Below, in pieces: positions 52,572 through 62,521 of a stretch of DNA of 64,000 nucleotides. The notes under the pieces were generated by a model, which saw only the letters and a program-made list of their open reading frames with translations, was not told the origin of the DNA and did not search any database. The first letter of the stretch is position 1. Every line of letters starts with the position of its first letter. Source of the stretch: Symbiodinium natans (Eukaryota > Sar > Dinophyceae > Suessiales > Symbiodiniaceae); assembly GCA_905221605.1 (NCBI GenBank), contig CAJNDS010002518.1, forward strand, positions 184,001 through 248,000, written 5' to 3'. The position numbers and the translations under genes were made by a program.

Positions 52572-54743
52572 ATGGATGACTCATCAGACTACACGAGCAC
52601 GATTCGAGTTATCATGAGGTCCGGGCAGCACCCCGAATGCAGTTGGGCACGCGACACTTCACTCAAGATGGACCGCTAGCAGCTCCCTCTGAGGATTGCG
52701 GAAGCATTCCTGGGTGCCGCTCTTCGTGCCTTTGAGAATAACATGACAGGCTGGATGGCTTGCTCAAGCCCTTGCTCGCACGGATTTGCTCGGTCTACGC
52801 CTACGCTTGCGTTTGTGTGTGTGTGTGTGTACCAAGCCGGTTTACAAACCGGTGTTGTTGGTCCTTCCGGGCCGTTGCTTGAACTTTGATGGCATGCAAA
52901 TGGCTACCCCTATATACCCTGAAGATCTCTGAAGCCTAAGCCTGCCGCACTGCGCGCAGGCAACCAAATGCTGCGGTGGTTCGGTGCTGATGATGCGAAC
53001 GTGGAAAGGAGCCACCTCAATTTCTGTTTCAACTTGAGTCTTCTAGCCAAATATGGGCCGTGAGCATGATCTGCGTTTCTAACTTATGTGTGAATATCTG
53101 AATACTTGTCCATGTACTTCTATACGTGTGCATGATGTCTGCATGTACATGTCTGCGTATATGTTCATGTGCATTTGCTTAAGAGATCCTGGGGCGATCC
53201 CAGGCGCAATGCGAACCAAGGTACATGCAAAAGCCCAGACACTTGCAAGGACGATCAAGTATAGTAAGAACCTTTGCATGCGTTTGATCTAGTTGCGCTC
53301 CCACCCATATGATAAACAACCGCCAGAACTGGCCTAAGTGCCGCCTAGGCATCATTACACATCACAAGTACACGAGCATCGTTTCAGAACCTCTTGACAC
53401 CTTATTCTTTGGCCCGCATAGGTCAAGGTGTCCCGTCCCCTTAGTGTTGCTACGAAGCCAAAGCACATGTGCTCACGAACCCCAGGACATGTTTGAACAG
53501 CTTGTTGCAATAGTTTCTACATGGACCGGGATACCTGTATTCATCACTGGTTCGAACTAAGTAGTCATTCGACCTTTACTTTCCCCCCCCCCCCCGAAAA
53601 AAATCGCTTTTTAAGTCAACATTTCCAGCTAGATTTTTGATACCCATAACATGTCAAATCAAATTCATTGCATTGAAGACAGATTCTATTTGGGTGTTTG
53701 AGCTGGCGGATCCCATCATTGATCTTCAAATTGGCCTTGTTTGTCTCCACTTGTCTGACGTCGTCTTGTTTGTTTCAACACGATGTTCAGGGTCCTCGGA
53801 TCTACACCATGACCAGAAACAAAGTACACACGGGCTTCACATTTCAAACGGAACCCTAGACCTACCACGCCCCTTGCCACATACCCCGTCTATGCGGTTC
53901 CCATGCTTAGCTGGCTGCCAGGAATATTCGACTCACCTTGAACTCGGCCGCAGACTTGCTTTCCAAAGCTCACTTTGTGTACCCGGGCCCAACATGCACC
54001 AAGAAGCAGCTGGCGTATGCTCTTCCAAACGGAATCGATTGCTCTCGGCTGCAGCTGTCTGACGCCGGCGTTCCCTGCGCCTCCTACGGCGCGAAGTTTG
54101 TGTGCCGCTCTCAGATCGTTCAGAGACTCTACGAGTTCGAGGTATTCTTATTGTTATTCTTCTTCTTCTGATTATTACTGAGTATTACTACTATTATTGT
54201 TCTTGTTATTATGATCGTTTTTCATTCAAAGCCTGGCATTCTGAGGTTGTACGTCTGCCCTCTCTTCATGAGCCACCCAAAGCAGCAAGTGCTCACCTTG
54301 ATACATGAAGCTTCACATCACGCCATGGCCACCTTGCGGCAGTGAAGACGGGGCCTTGTCCATGGATGGCTCATAAGCACCACAGAAGCCTGAGCCCGCC
54401 ACATGCGAAGGCATTCACGGAGGATGTCTGCGCGGATCCCACCAAGCCTCCGGAAGAGTGGAATTGCACACCGAAGGCCGGCAACAGTTGGGACATAAGC
54501 TGAGTAGAATTCCTACAGCGAAGATGGGCCGCCCTGAACTTAAAAGAAGAGAGCGCAGTAGAACCCCCAAAAAAATCTACCCCCAAAAAGGCCACCCCCC
54601 AAAAGGCTCACCCCAAAGAATTCCCACAGTTCGCTCCCTTCAATCCCTACGCGCACGTCGCTGAGGGCTACGGAAGGGCCACCTGCAGACTCCTGGCTGA
54701 GCACATGCAAGCCAGGGCGCTGATCAATGCCGACAACTATTGA
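52572..54743 (+). CDS. M35-like (Asp-zincin) metallopeptidase
   Basis: Zinc endopeptidases of this type (deuterolysin / peptidyl-Lys metalloendopeptidase) are usually secreted. Exons joining in phase: 52572-52618 (MDDSSDYTSTIRVIM), 52694-52749 (IAEAFLGAALRAFENNMT) and 52960-about 53049 (GNQMLRWFGADDANVER, the family's WFG block). About 53968-54140 reads KAHFVYPGPTCTKKQLAYAL...RSQIVQRLYEFE up to GAG|GT. About 54232-54324 reads GILRLYVCPLFMSHPKQQVL then TLIHEASHHAM; HEASH (54304-54318) is the zinc-binding HExxH. 54411-about 54425 gives AFTEDVC, and 54666-54743 GYGRATCRLLAEHMQARALI then NADNY, TGA. TED...GYG and NADNY are the family's Asp-ligand and Asn-Ala-Asp-Asn-Tyr blocks. The Asp-to-YG spacing depends on an unresolved junction. 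The family usually reads NADNYEYF, so the C-terminus may be short or another exon follows. No signal peptide found; the ATG is tentative. Confidence 0.85.
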
Positions 54744-54971
54744 TACTTGGCCAATTTTTAACGAGGGCTGCCCTCAGCGCATGAGCCTTACTACACCCTC
54801 AATGGTCGTAAGTTCGTGAACGCGTAGAGGCCGGCGTTTAGAGGGAGTCGGAGGTTGGGCTGGAGTTTCAGGGCTAGGATGAAGGAACTTGTTCTGAACA
54901 TGTTGCTGCAGCCGAGGCTACTATGTGCAGGTCCGGATCCCAGGGCAGCTCCAGACGATGAGCCCTAAGAG

Positions 54972-55006
54972 GCCCTAAACCCTAAACCCTAAACCCTAAA
55001 CCCTCA
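54972..55006. repeat. CCCTAAA array
   Basis: Five heptamers. Confidence 0.9.
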
Positions 55007-55141
55007 AACGCCCGGCTGAGGATGTGGTGGACCAAAACTCCCCCGAATGGGTCCCAGTCTGGCGATCTGAGCCGCGGAACGCTGCACCCTTCACCTGCCC
55101 GCCCCTCTCGGTGCCTCGAGGTGCCTCGGACCCACAAATTT

Positions 55142-55243
55142 TTTTGTCATAGTCGGGGTAACAGTTTACATATCTAAGGGTACCTAAACCCCAGTAAGGA
55201 ATAGACAGTTAAATTTTAATACTATCCCACCCAAACATGAACT
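55142..55243. mobile_element. Family C repeat, copy C2
   Basis: TTTTGTCATAGTCGGGGTAA, CAGTTTACATATCTAAGGGT, CCAGTAAGGAATAGAC and TTTTAATACTATCCCA correspond one to one with copy C1 at 51158-51254. No clear terminal inverted repeats. Confidence 0.85.
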
Positions 55244-55554
55244 AGAAAAGGCAGAAGCCCTGAATTAACCCTATCCCCTAGACCCAATGTTGAGCAGTTT
55301 CGCGCTGCTCAGGGTCAATTGCTGAAGCTAAATTCTCCATGTGGGGCTTGAATCAGATTTAGGATCTCTTATGGGGCTCCTTTAGATAAAGCCTGTGTAG
55401 AAGGGTTTCAGTTTTTTTTTGAAAACGTGAGCACCAATTTTCTTTATCTAGCCGTCGTAGCAAGACTGTCGAGAAGCAAGAAGTTAAGCATGCCGGGCTG
55501 ACGATGTTCTCAGCGGCCTCACGACCCCAACGATCGCGACATCCTGGTTTAGGC

Positions 55555-55641
55555 TCCTAAACCCTAAACCCTAAACCCTAAACCCTAAACCCTAAACCCT
55601 AAACCCTAAACCCTAAACCCTAAACCCTAAACCCTAAACTC
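55555..55641. repeat. CCCTAAA array, near perfect
   Basis: Twelve heptamers. Confidence 0.97.
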
Positions 55642-55683
55642 TAGAATTGCTGCCCTGAGCCCTGAAGCTCCTTGGCGTGGCAG

Positions 55684-58620
55684 GTTCCCTCTGCAGCTGT
55701 CAGCATGGAAATCACTGTTTCCAGGATGGAGCCGAAGGATGCCAGCTCAAGCGGGGGGAGTTGCGAACATTTCGGAAGCTAAGAAGGGTTTCGGGTTTAG
55801 GGTTTAGGGTTTCGGGTTTCGGGTTTAGGGTTTTCAGAGACTTCTTTGGGGGGCCCTTGCTACAAGTTCATCAGCCCGGGACTCCTATAACTGTAATCCT
55901 CAAACCTGCACACAAACTTCCAGGAGGCCCCTAAACCCTAAACCCTAAACCCTAAACCCTAAACCCTAAACCCTAAACCCTAAACCCTAAACCCTAAACC
56001 CTAAACCCTAAACCCTAAACCCTAACCCTTGAATGGGAGTACCTCCCCTGCAGGTCAAGCACCAGCCTGCAATTCTCACTGCGACCTTGCTGCAGGGTTT
56101 GAGTTCTGAACTTCATTGGTTTAGGGTTTAGGGTTTCGGGTTTAGGGTTTAGGGTTTAGGGTTTAGGGTTTAGGTGTCATGTGTGGAGCTTCGACTCATC
56201 CTTTCAGGCATGCCCTGGGCGAAGCGGGCTAGGGTTTGGGGTTTAGGGTTGTTCAGTGTAGTGCACGGCTTTGCACGGGGCTTTTATCTGTCAGCCCAGC
56301 ACCTGGCCTCAAGGCTTGGAACGCTTAGGGTTACAAGAGGGTTTAGGGTTTAGGGTTTAGGATTTAGGGTATAGGGTATAGGGTTAAACTAAAGATCCTC
56401 ACAGCAGCACCGTTTTCGACGAGCTCTCAGAAGGCCATCTTGTGAAGATTGCCGCTGCGCTCGCTGCCCTCTCAATGCGGGCCGCTCAGGGGAACAAGGG
56501 GGTCAAGCTGTGAGTACTCATATGATTCTGCAACACTTGTGCTGCTGCAGCCCCTGCCATGCGCTCTGCGCAGGCACGGCTGCTTCCTGGAGGGATCTGC
56601 GTGGCTCTTTTGCAATGGTGCACCGGGTGAACTCTTTACTAGTTACACAACTTCGGAATTCAGCTGAGGCTTGTCCATACGGTCCGCGTCTTCCAGTTTT
56701 ACTGTAGGCGTCCTTGAGATGAAGTTGCCCGCGCAAGTCTCGGCACGAAAGACACTTTCCCCTCAAGTTGGCCAGTCCCATAAAAACCCTAAACCCTAAA
56801 ACCCTAAACCCTAAACCCTATAAAAGAACATTGAACTGGAACATTTCGCAGCCAAGGAGTGCAACGAGCAGTTCCACTGCTCGACCACATCTGATAGTGG
56901 CTGCTACGCCGACCTGCGTCACTCGGTTGCACATGGGTTGCAGGGGGTTCACAGTCGTCCCTGACCGACGTTGATGGGCTGAATCCTAGCAGTTGCCGAC
57001 TGTAACTAAAGCAAGCGCTCGGATGCTCAGGCAACTTCTCCGTCCTCTCCTGCCCCACTTGCTTCTGCCAGCGAGCTCCACCAAAAACGAAGTCCATGTA
57101 CAAGGACGACTTTAGCCAGAGCGCACATGGGGGCTCTTGGGAAAGGGACCCCGAATATGGACCCCCAAATAGTAGGGCTCCCTTATAGCAAGGACCCCAA
57201 TAAGGTACCCCTAATGTCGGAAACCCCACCTATGAACCTTACCAAACCCCAAACCCCAAACCCCAAACCCCAAACCCCAAACCCCAAACCCCAAACCCCA
57301 AACCCCAAACCCCAAACCCCAAACCCCAAACCCCAAACCCTAAACCCCAAACCCTAAACCCTAAACCCTAAACCCTAAACCCCGGGGGTGACAAGCCTCT
57401 CAGGAGCATCGACTCTGCACCGAGCCATGCGGCTCCATGGTGCTAGGCTTGGGGACGGGCATGCTCTGGCATTTAGGGTTTAGGGTTTAGGGTTTAGGGT
57501 TTAGGGTTTAGGGTTTCGGGTTTATGCTAGAAACAGTACAGCTTGGGCTAAGTATGTGCCGCAAGGGAAGCATTAACTGCAGACGAGACGGCTGTGACTC
57601 CTTTTGCTGCAATCTGCTAGGGGGCCCCTCACAGGTATGTACGTAAAACATGTGTCTAAATAGAAACATTTTTTGCTAGATACGATGTAAACATAAGTGA
57701 AGAATATAGACGTAAACCAATGGGTATAAGTCAATGAAGATACAAAAAGATGAACTCACACATACATAGTGGTGCAGCAATATAAATACATGTGTTCATA
57801 CACACATCAGTCTGTACATATACTAATACGATAAGTACATCTTATATGATATAAACAACCAAATGTCAATGAATAGATAGTATATAGATATATGTATATA
57901 TATATATATTTGTATTTGTATATACATACATATATACACATGTATATACATTTACATGTGTGTAAGTGAGTGAGTGAGTGAGTGAGTGAGTGAGTGAGTG
58001 AGTGAGTGAGTGAGTGAGTGAGTGAGTGTGTGTGTGTGTGTGTGTGAAGGCCAAGTGCTCGCCGAGAATCGCTGTGCGAAGTGCGGCCGCCTCAGCAAAG
58101 CCTTCTGGAGAGCGCAGGGAGGAGGGGGGGGGAGGAAACCCTAAACCCTAAACCCTAAACCCTAAACCCTAAACCCTAAACCCTAAACCCTAAACCCTAA
58201 ACCCTAAACCCTAAACCCTAAACCCTAAATCTTCACTTCAGGCAAAGGGACCGACTGCTACCTGTACGACTGCACTTTGGACCCCTGCAAGGAAGCTTGG
58301 CTCTGTCAAAGGGCTCAAGTCACTCAAGGTTCAAAGGGTTTAGGGATTATGGGTTTATGGGTTTAGAGTTTGGGGTTTAGGGTTTGTGGGTTTAGGGTTT
58401 TGGGCTTAGGGCGCTTTATGGGAGGCGGTTTTTCTTCGGTCCAAGGAGCCCTTTTTTCTCCAGACCCCAAGCCCTAAACCCTAAACCCTAAACCCCAAAC
58501 CCGAAGCACCTCTGTTGCCATGCAGCCGCGCTCCTGCTGAGGACAAGAGCTGCGGGAAGTTCGCTTATTGCAAGGCCTGGGCTGGCCCCTCCATTTGCAG
58601 CTGGGGAGTCCTGCAGTTGA
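55684..58620 (+). CDS. Cysteine-rich protein gene, at least six exons
   Basis: Not assigned to a family. Short exons share high Cys content: 55684-about 55757 (SLCSCQHGNHCFQDGAEGCQ), 56054-56095 (QAPACNSHCDLAA), 57404-57439 (EHRLCTEPCGSM, GT donor), about 57553-57619 (CRKGSINCRRDGCDSFCC), 58049-58120 (ENRCAKCGRLSKAFWRAQ), 58242-58312 (GTDCYLYDCTLDPCKEAWLC, AGG|GC) and about 58524-58612 (SCGKFAYCKAWAGPSICSW). Repeated C-x(3-5)-C spacing suggests disulphide-rich secreted or surface repeats. Nearly all start after AG|G, and CCCTAAA/TTTAGGG arrays separate them. Number of genes, start and stop are unresolved, and a few of these frames may be chance. Confidence 0.48.
55927..56029. repeat. CCCTAAA array, near perfect
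   Basis: About 14 heptamers, ending shortly before the exon at 56054. Confidence 0.97.
56118..56176. repeat. TTTAGGG array
   Basis: Eight heptamers, one TTTCGGG. Confidence 0.93.
56338..56388. repeat. TTTAGGG/TATAGGG array
   Basis: Seven heptamers with two TATAGGG variants. Confidence 0.88.
57125..57232. mobile_element. Family B repeat, copy B9 (fullest)
   Basis: Order of motifs: GGGACCCCGAATATGGACCC, CCAAATAGTAGGGCTCCCTT, ATAGCAAGGACCCCAATAAG, GTACCCCTAATGTCGGAAAC. This copy spans both halves and serves as reference for the others. A CCCCAAA array follows directly. Confidence 0.8.
57243..57384. repeat. CCCCAAA variant array
   Basis: About 16 homogeneous CCCCAAA heptamers, then four CCCTAAA. 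This is the purest run of the C-for-T variant in the window. Confidence 0.97.
57471..57525. repeat. TTTAGGG array
   Basis: Seven to eight heptamers, the last TTTCGGG. Confidence 0.94.
57888..58046. repeat. TA-rich, (GAGT)n and (GT)n microsatellites
   Basis: A TA-rich run leads into about 16 perfect GTGA tetramers (57962-58027) and ten GT units. Confidence 0.97.
58137..58229. repeat. CCCTAAA array, near perfect
   Basis: Thirteen heptamers between the Cys-rich candidate exons at 58120 and 58242. Confidence 0.97.
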
Positions 58621-58659
58621 AAAGTGTATGATGTTGTATGCTATACTGTGAATCGTATC

Positions 58660-58740
58660 ATAGATCTATATATATATATGTATATGTATATATCATACAC
58701 ACACATATATATATATGTGTATGTATGTATAGATCTATAC
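58660..58740. repeat. TA/TATG microsatellite
   Basis: Imperfect ATATAT and GTATAT runs with CACACA core. Confidence 0.88.
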
Positions 58741-58926
58741 ATAGACACGTAGCAGAAACTTCCGAAAACCACCTGCGAGAGTGCAGAGAGCCTTGGGCTG
58801 AGGCAAGCCGCAGTGCAGATGCTTCTCTCAGTATCGGCAGGGCTCGGATGGCTGCCATCCGGTAATCCAGGAGAACGACAGGTGTTGCTACACGGGAAAA
58901 TCGTGAGGAGCTTAGCTCTGAAACTT

Positions 58927-58982
58927 TGGGGGTTTAGGGTTTAGGGTTTGGGGTTTAGGGTTTAGGGTTTAGGGTTTAGGGT
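58927..58982. repeat. TTTAGGG array
   Basis: Eight heptamers, one TTTGGGG. Confidence 0.93.
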
Positions 58983-58996
58983 GTGTAACGTGCAAC

Positions 58997-59254
58997 ATGT
59001 TTCAGGCTTCGGGAAGCTGGGTGTTTACGTGTCAGAGTCTGTGTCAAAGGCAGTCGCTGATCCGGGCCGTGTGGGTCCCTCGTGAACTGCAGCCCACGAA
59101 CTGGTATTTCAAACATATCTGCCCGACGGTCGATGGGATCAAGTGGAGGAAGGCGCCAAGGAGACTTTGCCGCAAAGTGACCGATTCAGTCTGTCTCTTG
59201 TTCAATGGCAGGGCCAGCTGTGAAGCCAAAGACTACACGCAGCGCAATGCGTGA
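58997..59254 (+). CDS. ORF of unclear status
   Basis: 85-codon ORF whose second half reads PTNWYFKHICPTVDGIKWRK and ends with four Cys and TGA. It may be a Cys-rich exon related to the preceding gene. A GGAG|GAAGG boundary at about 59149 would split it. An antisense ORF covers the same bases. Confidence 0.25.
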   Translation: MFQASGSWVFTCQSLCQRQSLIRAVWVPRELQPTNWYFKHICPTVDGIKWRKAPRRLCRKVTDSVCLLFNGRASCEAKDYTQRNA

Positions 59255-59893
59255 ACTTGCAGTCAGGGACTGGGAGAAAAGGAGCACCACCATGCCAACA
59301 GCTGTTTCTCAGACTAGTAGTAGGTGTTGGTGCTAGGATTGGTATCCCTATGAACAAAAGCAGGGCGGCGTGTCTTTGGCGAGTTGCTGGTAGCTGGAAT
59401 CAGCTGGACATGACCGCATCCGAGGACTGAGTGCACAGGCGTGATCTACCAGCACCCTGACAACCACCTGCTCGGGCTTGGCAAGGGAGTTGAAATCTGA
59501 TGAAGCGAGTCTTCTTGCGCTTGGCGGTTAAAAATGGCGACAGGGCCCGAGAGTCTAGCCACTCGAAGGTCCCATGCGGGGGAGAGGGAGAGCAGGGAGA
59601 GAGGTGCCGCGGGCCCTTGTGGCGGAGCTTGCCGCACCTTGTCCTAGCGCCAGCACCTGCAAATGTCTTTCGGCTTCATTGCACGGATTGCACGGCAAGA
59701 TCTTGCACTTCCATGCAGAGCAAAAGTGCACCACTTCGCAGACAACGCAGGCACCAACTATAACCACAACAGGGCACCTGGCACCTCCGCCGTAATTGCT
59801 GCCATGCAGGGTCGTCGCCCGACACCTCCACGTTTGCAAACACACCAGTCAGAGTCTGTGGACGAGGCGTGCGCATGTGGTCTGAAGGATTAG

Positions 59894-60051
59894 GGGATTT
59901 GCGTCTTCTTGAACTGGAGGTCGGGCAGGCAGCGGAGAGCCTACGTCGAGCACAGGCGTTGCTGATCTGCGCTGGCATGGACGACCTCCCAGATGACGAC
60001 AGCAAGCTCAATGACGCAGGACGCCCCTACAGAAATTTCCAGAATCCATGA
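59894..60051 (+). CDS. Terminal exon of an unknown gene
   Basis: Not recognised. After TTAG|G the frame reads DLRLLELEVGQAAESLRRAQ, ALLICAGMDDLPDDDSKLND and AGRPYRNFQNP, then TGA. An amphipathic helix followed by an acidic patch. The open frame upstream to ATG 59869 is probably intronic. The preceding exon was not found. Confidence 0.45.
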
Positions 60052-61225
60052 CACGTAGCCATGTATACCCTTTGCCTAAACCAACGAAAAGGCAAGCCAG
60101 TGCCACGGTGTCATATTCAGCGGGAATGCACGGCGGCCAGGGGTCTTCCAGCTACCGCCGCTCAGCACGGTGGCCGGTAGCTTGGAATATGGTATCCCAG
60201 CACCAGGACAGGGCGCCATGAAAGCAGCTCTGGTCCACAGAGCATCCCTCTCATGCTTTCTGCTGCAAGGAGTGTGCAGCCCACTGCGCGAGCTATGGCG
60301 AGAGCAAGGCGCTGAGCCTTCTCACTGTACACTCTGCGTCTGCAAAGCATGGCAGAATTGTGACACTCCTCTCGGGAATCTTGTACTGAAGGCACATGCA
60401 GGCAGACAGCGCCGGCCTGTTTGACAGCAGCTTGAATGCAGAGAAGTCTTTACACAGAAGGCGCTGAGACAGTGGCGGTGCTACCCATGGCTCCGCGCTT
60501 GCTTAGAGGGCACCCTCCTAGCTTGAATCCAACTGGGGGGAGAAAGTCCCCATTTTTCACGAGTTCTTGAAAGAAGAGCCGACCCCAAACTAGGGGTACC
60601 CCCCAAGATACCCCAAAGAATATCATCCCCAGAATAAAATAATCCCCCAGATACCCCAAATTGAAATATAATCCCCAAAAGGGACGCCGAGGGTAGGACC
60701 AAACCGTGGTGAGGCGATCCCGGCCTTGCCTGGGCATTTTGGGGCTTCTGGAGCCGACGGTATCTGGAGACGCACCCGGAGGATGCCCAGGGTTTGGGTT
60801 TAGGGTTTAGGGTTTAGGGCCCTGAAGCCCCCTGAAATGAGAAGACCCTTCGGCCCATAAACCCTCAACAACCAGTGGCTCAATCTCTCGAAGCCCTCAG
60901 CCTAAACCCTAAAGAAGGAGAGCTGCCGTGCCCTTGCTGGCTGGGGCCGGTCCATGAAACAAGGCGGGAAGCCTGAGCTTAGAGGGCGTCAGGGCTACGT
61001 TGGGGTTTGGGGTTGTTGAGGAGGGTTGTTTGGGGTTTAGGGTTTAGGGTTGATGGCGGTTTGCAGGGTAATAAATTAGGGTTGTATGGGGATGTAGAGC
61101 TTCGGGGTCAGGTTCGCAGTGGGCTCGTGTCATGACTTTTGTTGGGCATCTTAAGCAATGGTTCTCTTGAAGTCGCAAAGGCACGAGGACCAAGTCGGGC
61201 GTAGGATTTAGGGCTTGAGGGTTGG

Positions 61226-61288
61226 CATATATATATATATATAATATGTGTATATATATATATATGTATTTGTGTATATATATATATG
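61226..61288. repeat. (TA)n-type microsatellite
   Basis: ATATAT runs interrupted by GTGTATA and GTATTTG. Confidence 0.9.
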
Positions 61289-61634
61289 CACAGATTGTGT
61301 AGGACTACCGCAGGCTTCTTCTGTGTCACATCTGCGATTGACGGGCACTGGGCGCGAGTTGTTGGAGATGAACACGTGTGGGAGCTGCGCGGCTCCGTCT
61401 CGCACCTGTAAGCTGGATGCACTACTGTGGACGCCGAACCAAACCCGAAGCTCTGCATTAACATATTGACCCGAAAGCCCCAAAGTAGTGCGGTGGTGAT
61501 ATGTTCAATTCAAGCTTTGAGGTTTGGGAAGGGTTTGGGTCTGGCTACTACTTGTACAGCGGCCGCGACGACAACTGCCAAGACATGACCGCTCGAACCA
61601 CTGTTTAGCCTAAATATGTAAACAGTGTATGTCA

Positions 61635-61712
61635 AATATATATATATATACATATATATACAGATATATATATATATATATATATAGATATAGATATACA
61701 CACATACATATA
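61635..61712. repeat. (TA)n-type microsatellite
   Basis: ATATATA/GATATA runs of about 75 bases. Confidence 0.92.
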
Positions 61713-62399
61713 GCTAATTCTGCCGATTACGTGGTGGCTCAGAGAAGGCTTGCTCGACCGAGTCACATAAACCGCAACCCTTTGCACCTACAAAGGTGCC
61801 AGTGTGCCCAGGGCAAGATTGGGGCCCTTAAGGCCACATTCATGGCAACGGCACCGGGGTTTCGAAACTATAGGTCATTGTAACGTGAACGTCCGGCTCT
61901 ACCATGTCGCCTCCCTGCCACATTGAAGTTTTATTGTGGAACTGGGGTGGATCTAAAGCTCCCCGAGCTTGAATCAGCTAATGTGCTCTCTCACGAATTG
62001 GGCCCCGAAAGCTGCCAAGGCAGCGCGCAGACGGCGCGAGCAAGATTTGGCGCGTAGGCGAAGGCGGCGTCGCCCAGCAGCTGCTTTCGGCATCCTGGCA
62101 GGGAAGGGGTTTTTGACAATGGCCCCCGTTTACAGGTAGCCTTAACAATCTCACAGGACAAAGCATCGAAACGACCAAACTTAAAGCAACCCCTGTCCTC
62201 CTTCACTCCGATTTCTCGTGGGGCCCACAGTCGAGACACCTCTGCGGTTCATCTTCCGAGCCGCTGCATTCGTGCTTGTGGGTCTCCCCACAGAAGAAGC
62301 GCGCCTCTGCTCGCCACATATGATCCCGGCCCGGGATCCAGACCGGTTACATGAGTCCTGCAAAACCCAACGGTTGTTCCGAGTTAGGGCTCCCTGATC

Positions 62400-62478
62400 G
62401 GTTTAGGGTTTAGGGTTTAAGTTTTAGGGCTTCGGGTTTAGGGTTTAGGGTTTAAAGGGCTTAGTTAGGGCTTAGGGT
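62400..62478. repeat. TTTAGGG array, degenerate
   Basis: About eight heptamers with insertions. Confidence 0.83.
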
Positions 62479-62521
62479 TATAGGATTCAGACCGCTTGTG
62501 ATCCGAGGGAGCGCGGCAAAG

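Larger units (their letters stand above)
60052..62500. other. Stretch without an assigned gene
   Basis: Contains a possibly decayed family-B-like region at 60580-60690 (CCCCAAACTAGGGGTACCCC and ACCCCAAAGAATATCATCCC), TTTAGGG blocks at 60790-60820 and 61031-61050, and TA-rich microsatellites at 61226-61288 and 61635-61712. Short open frames are not chainable. Confidence 0.35.
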
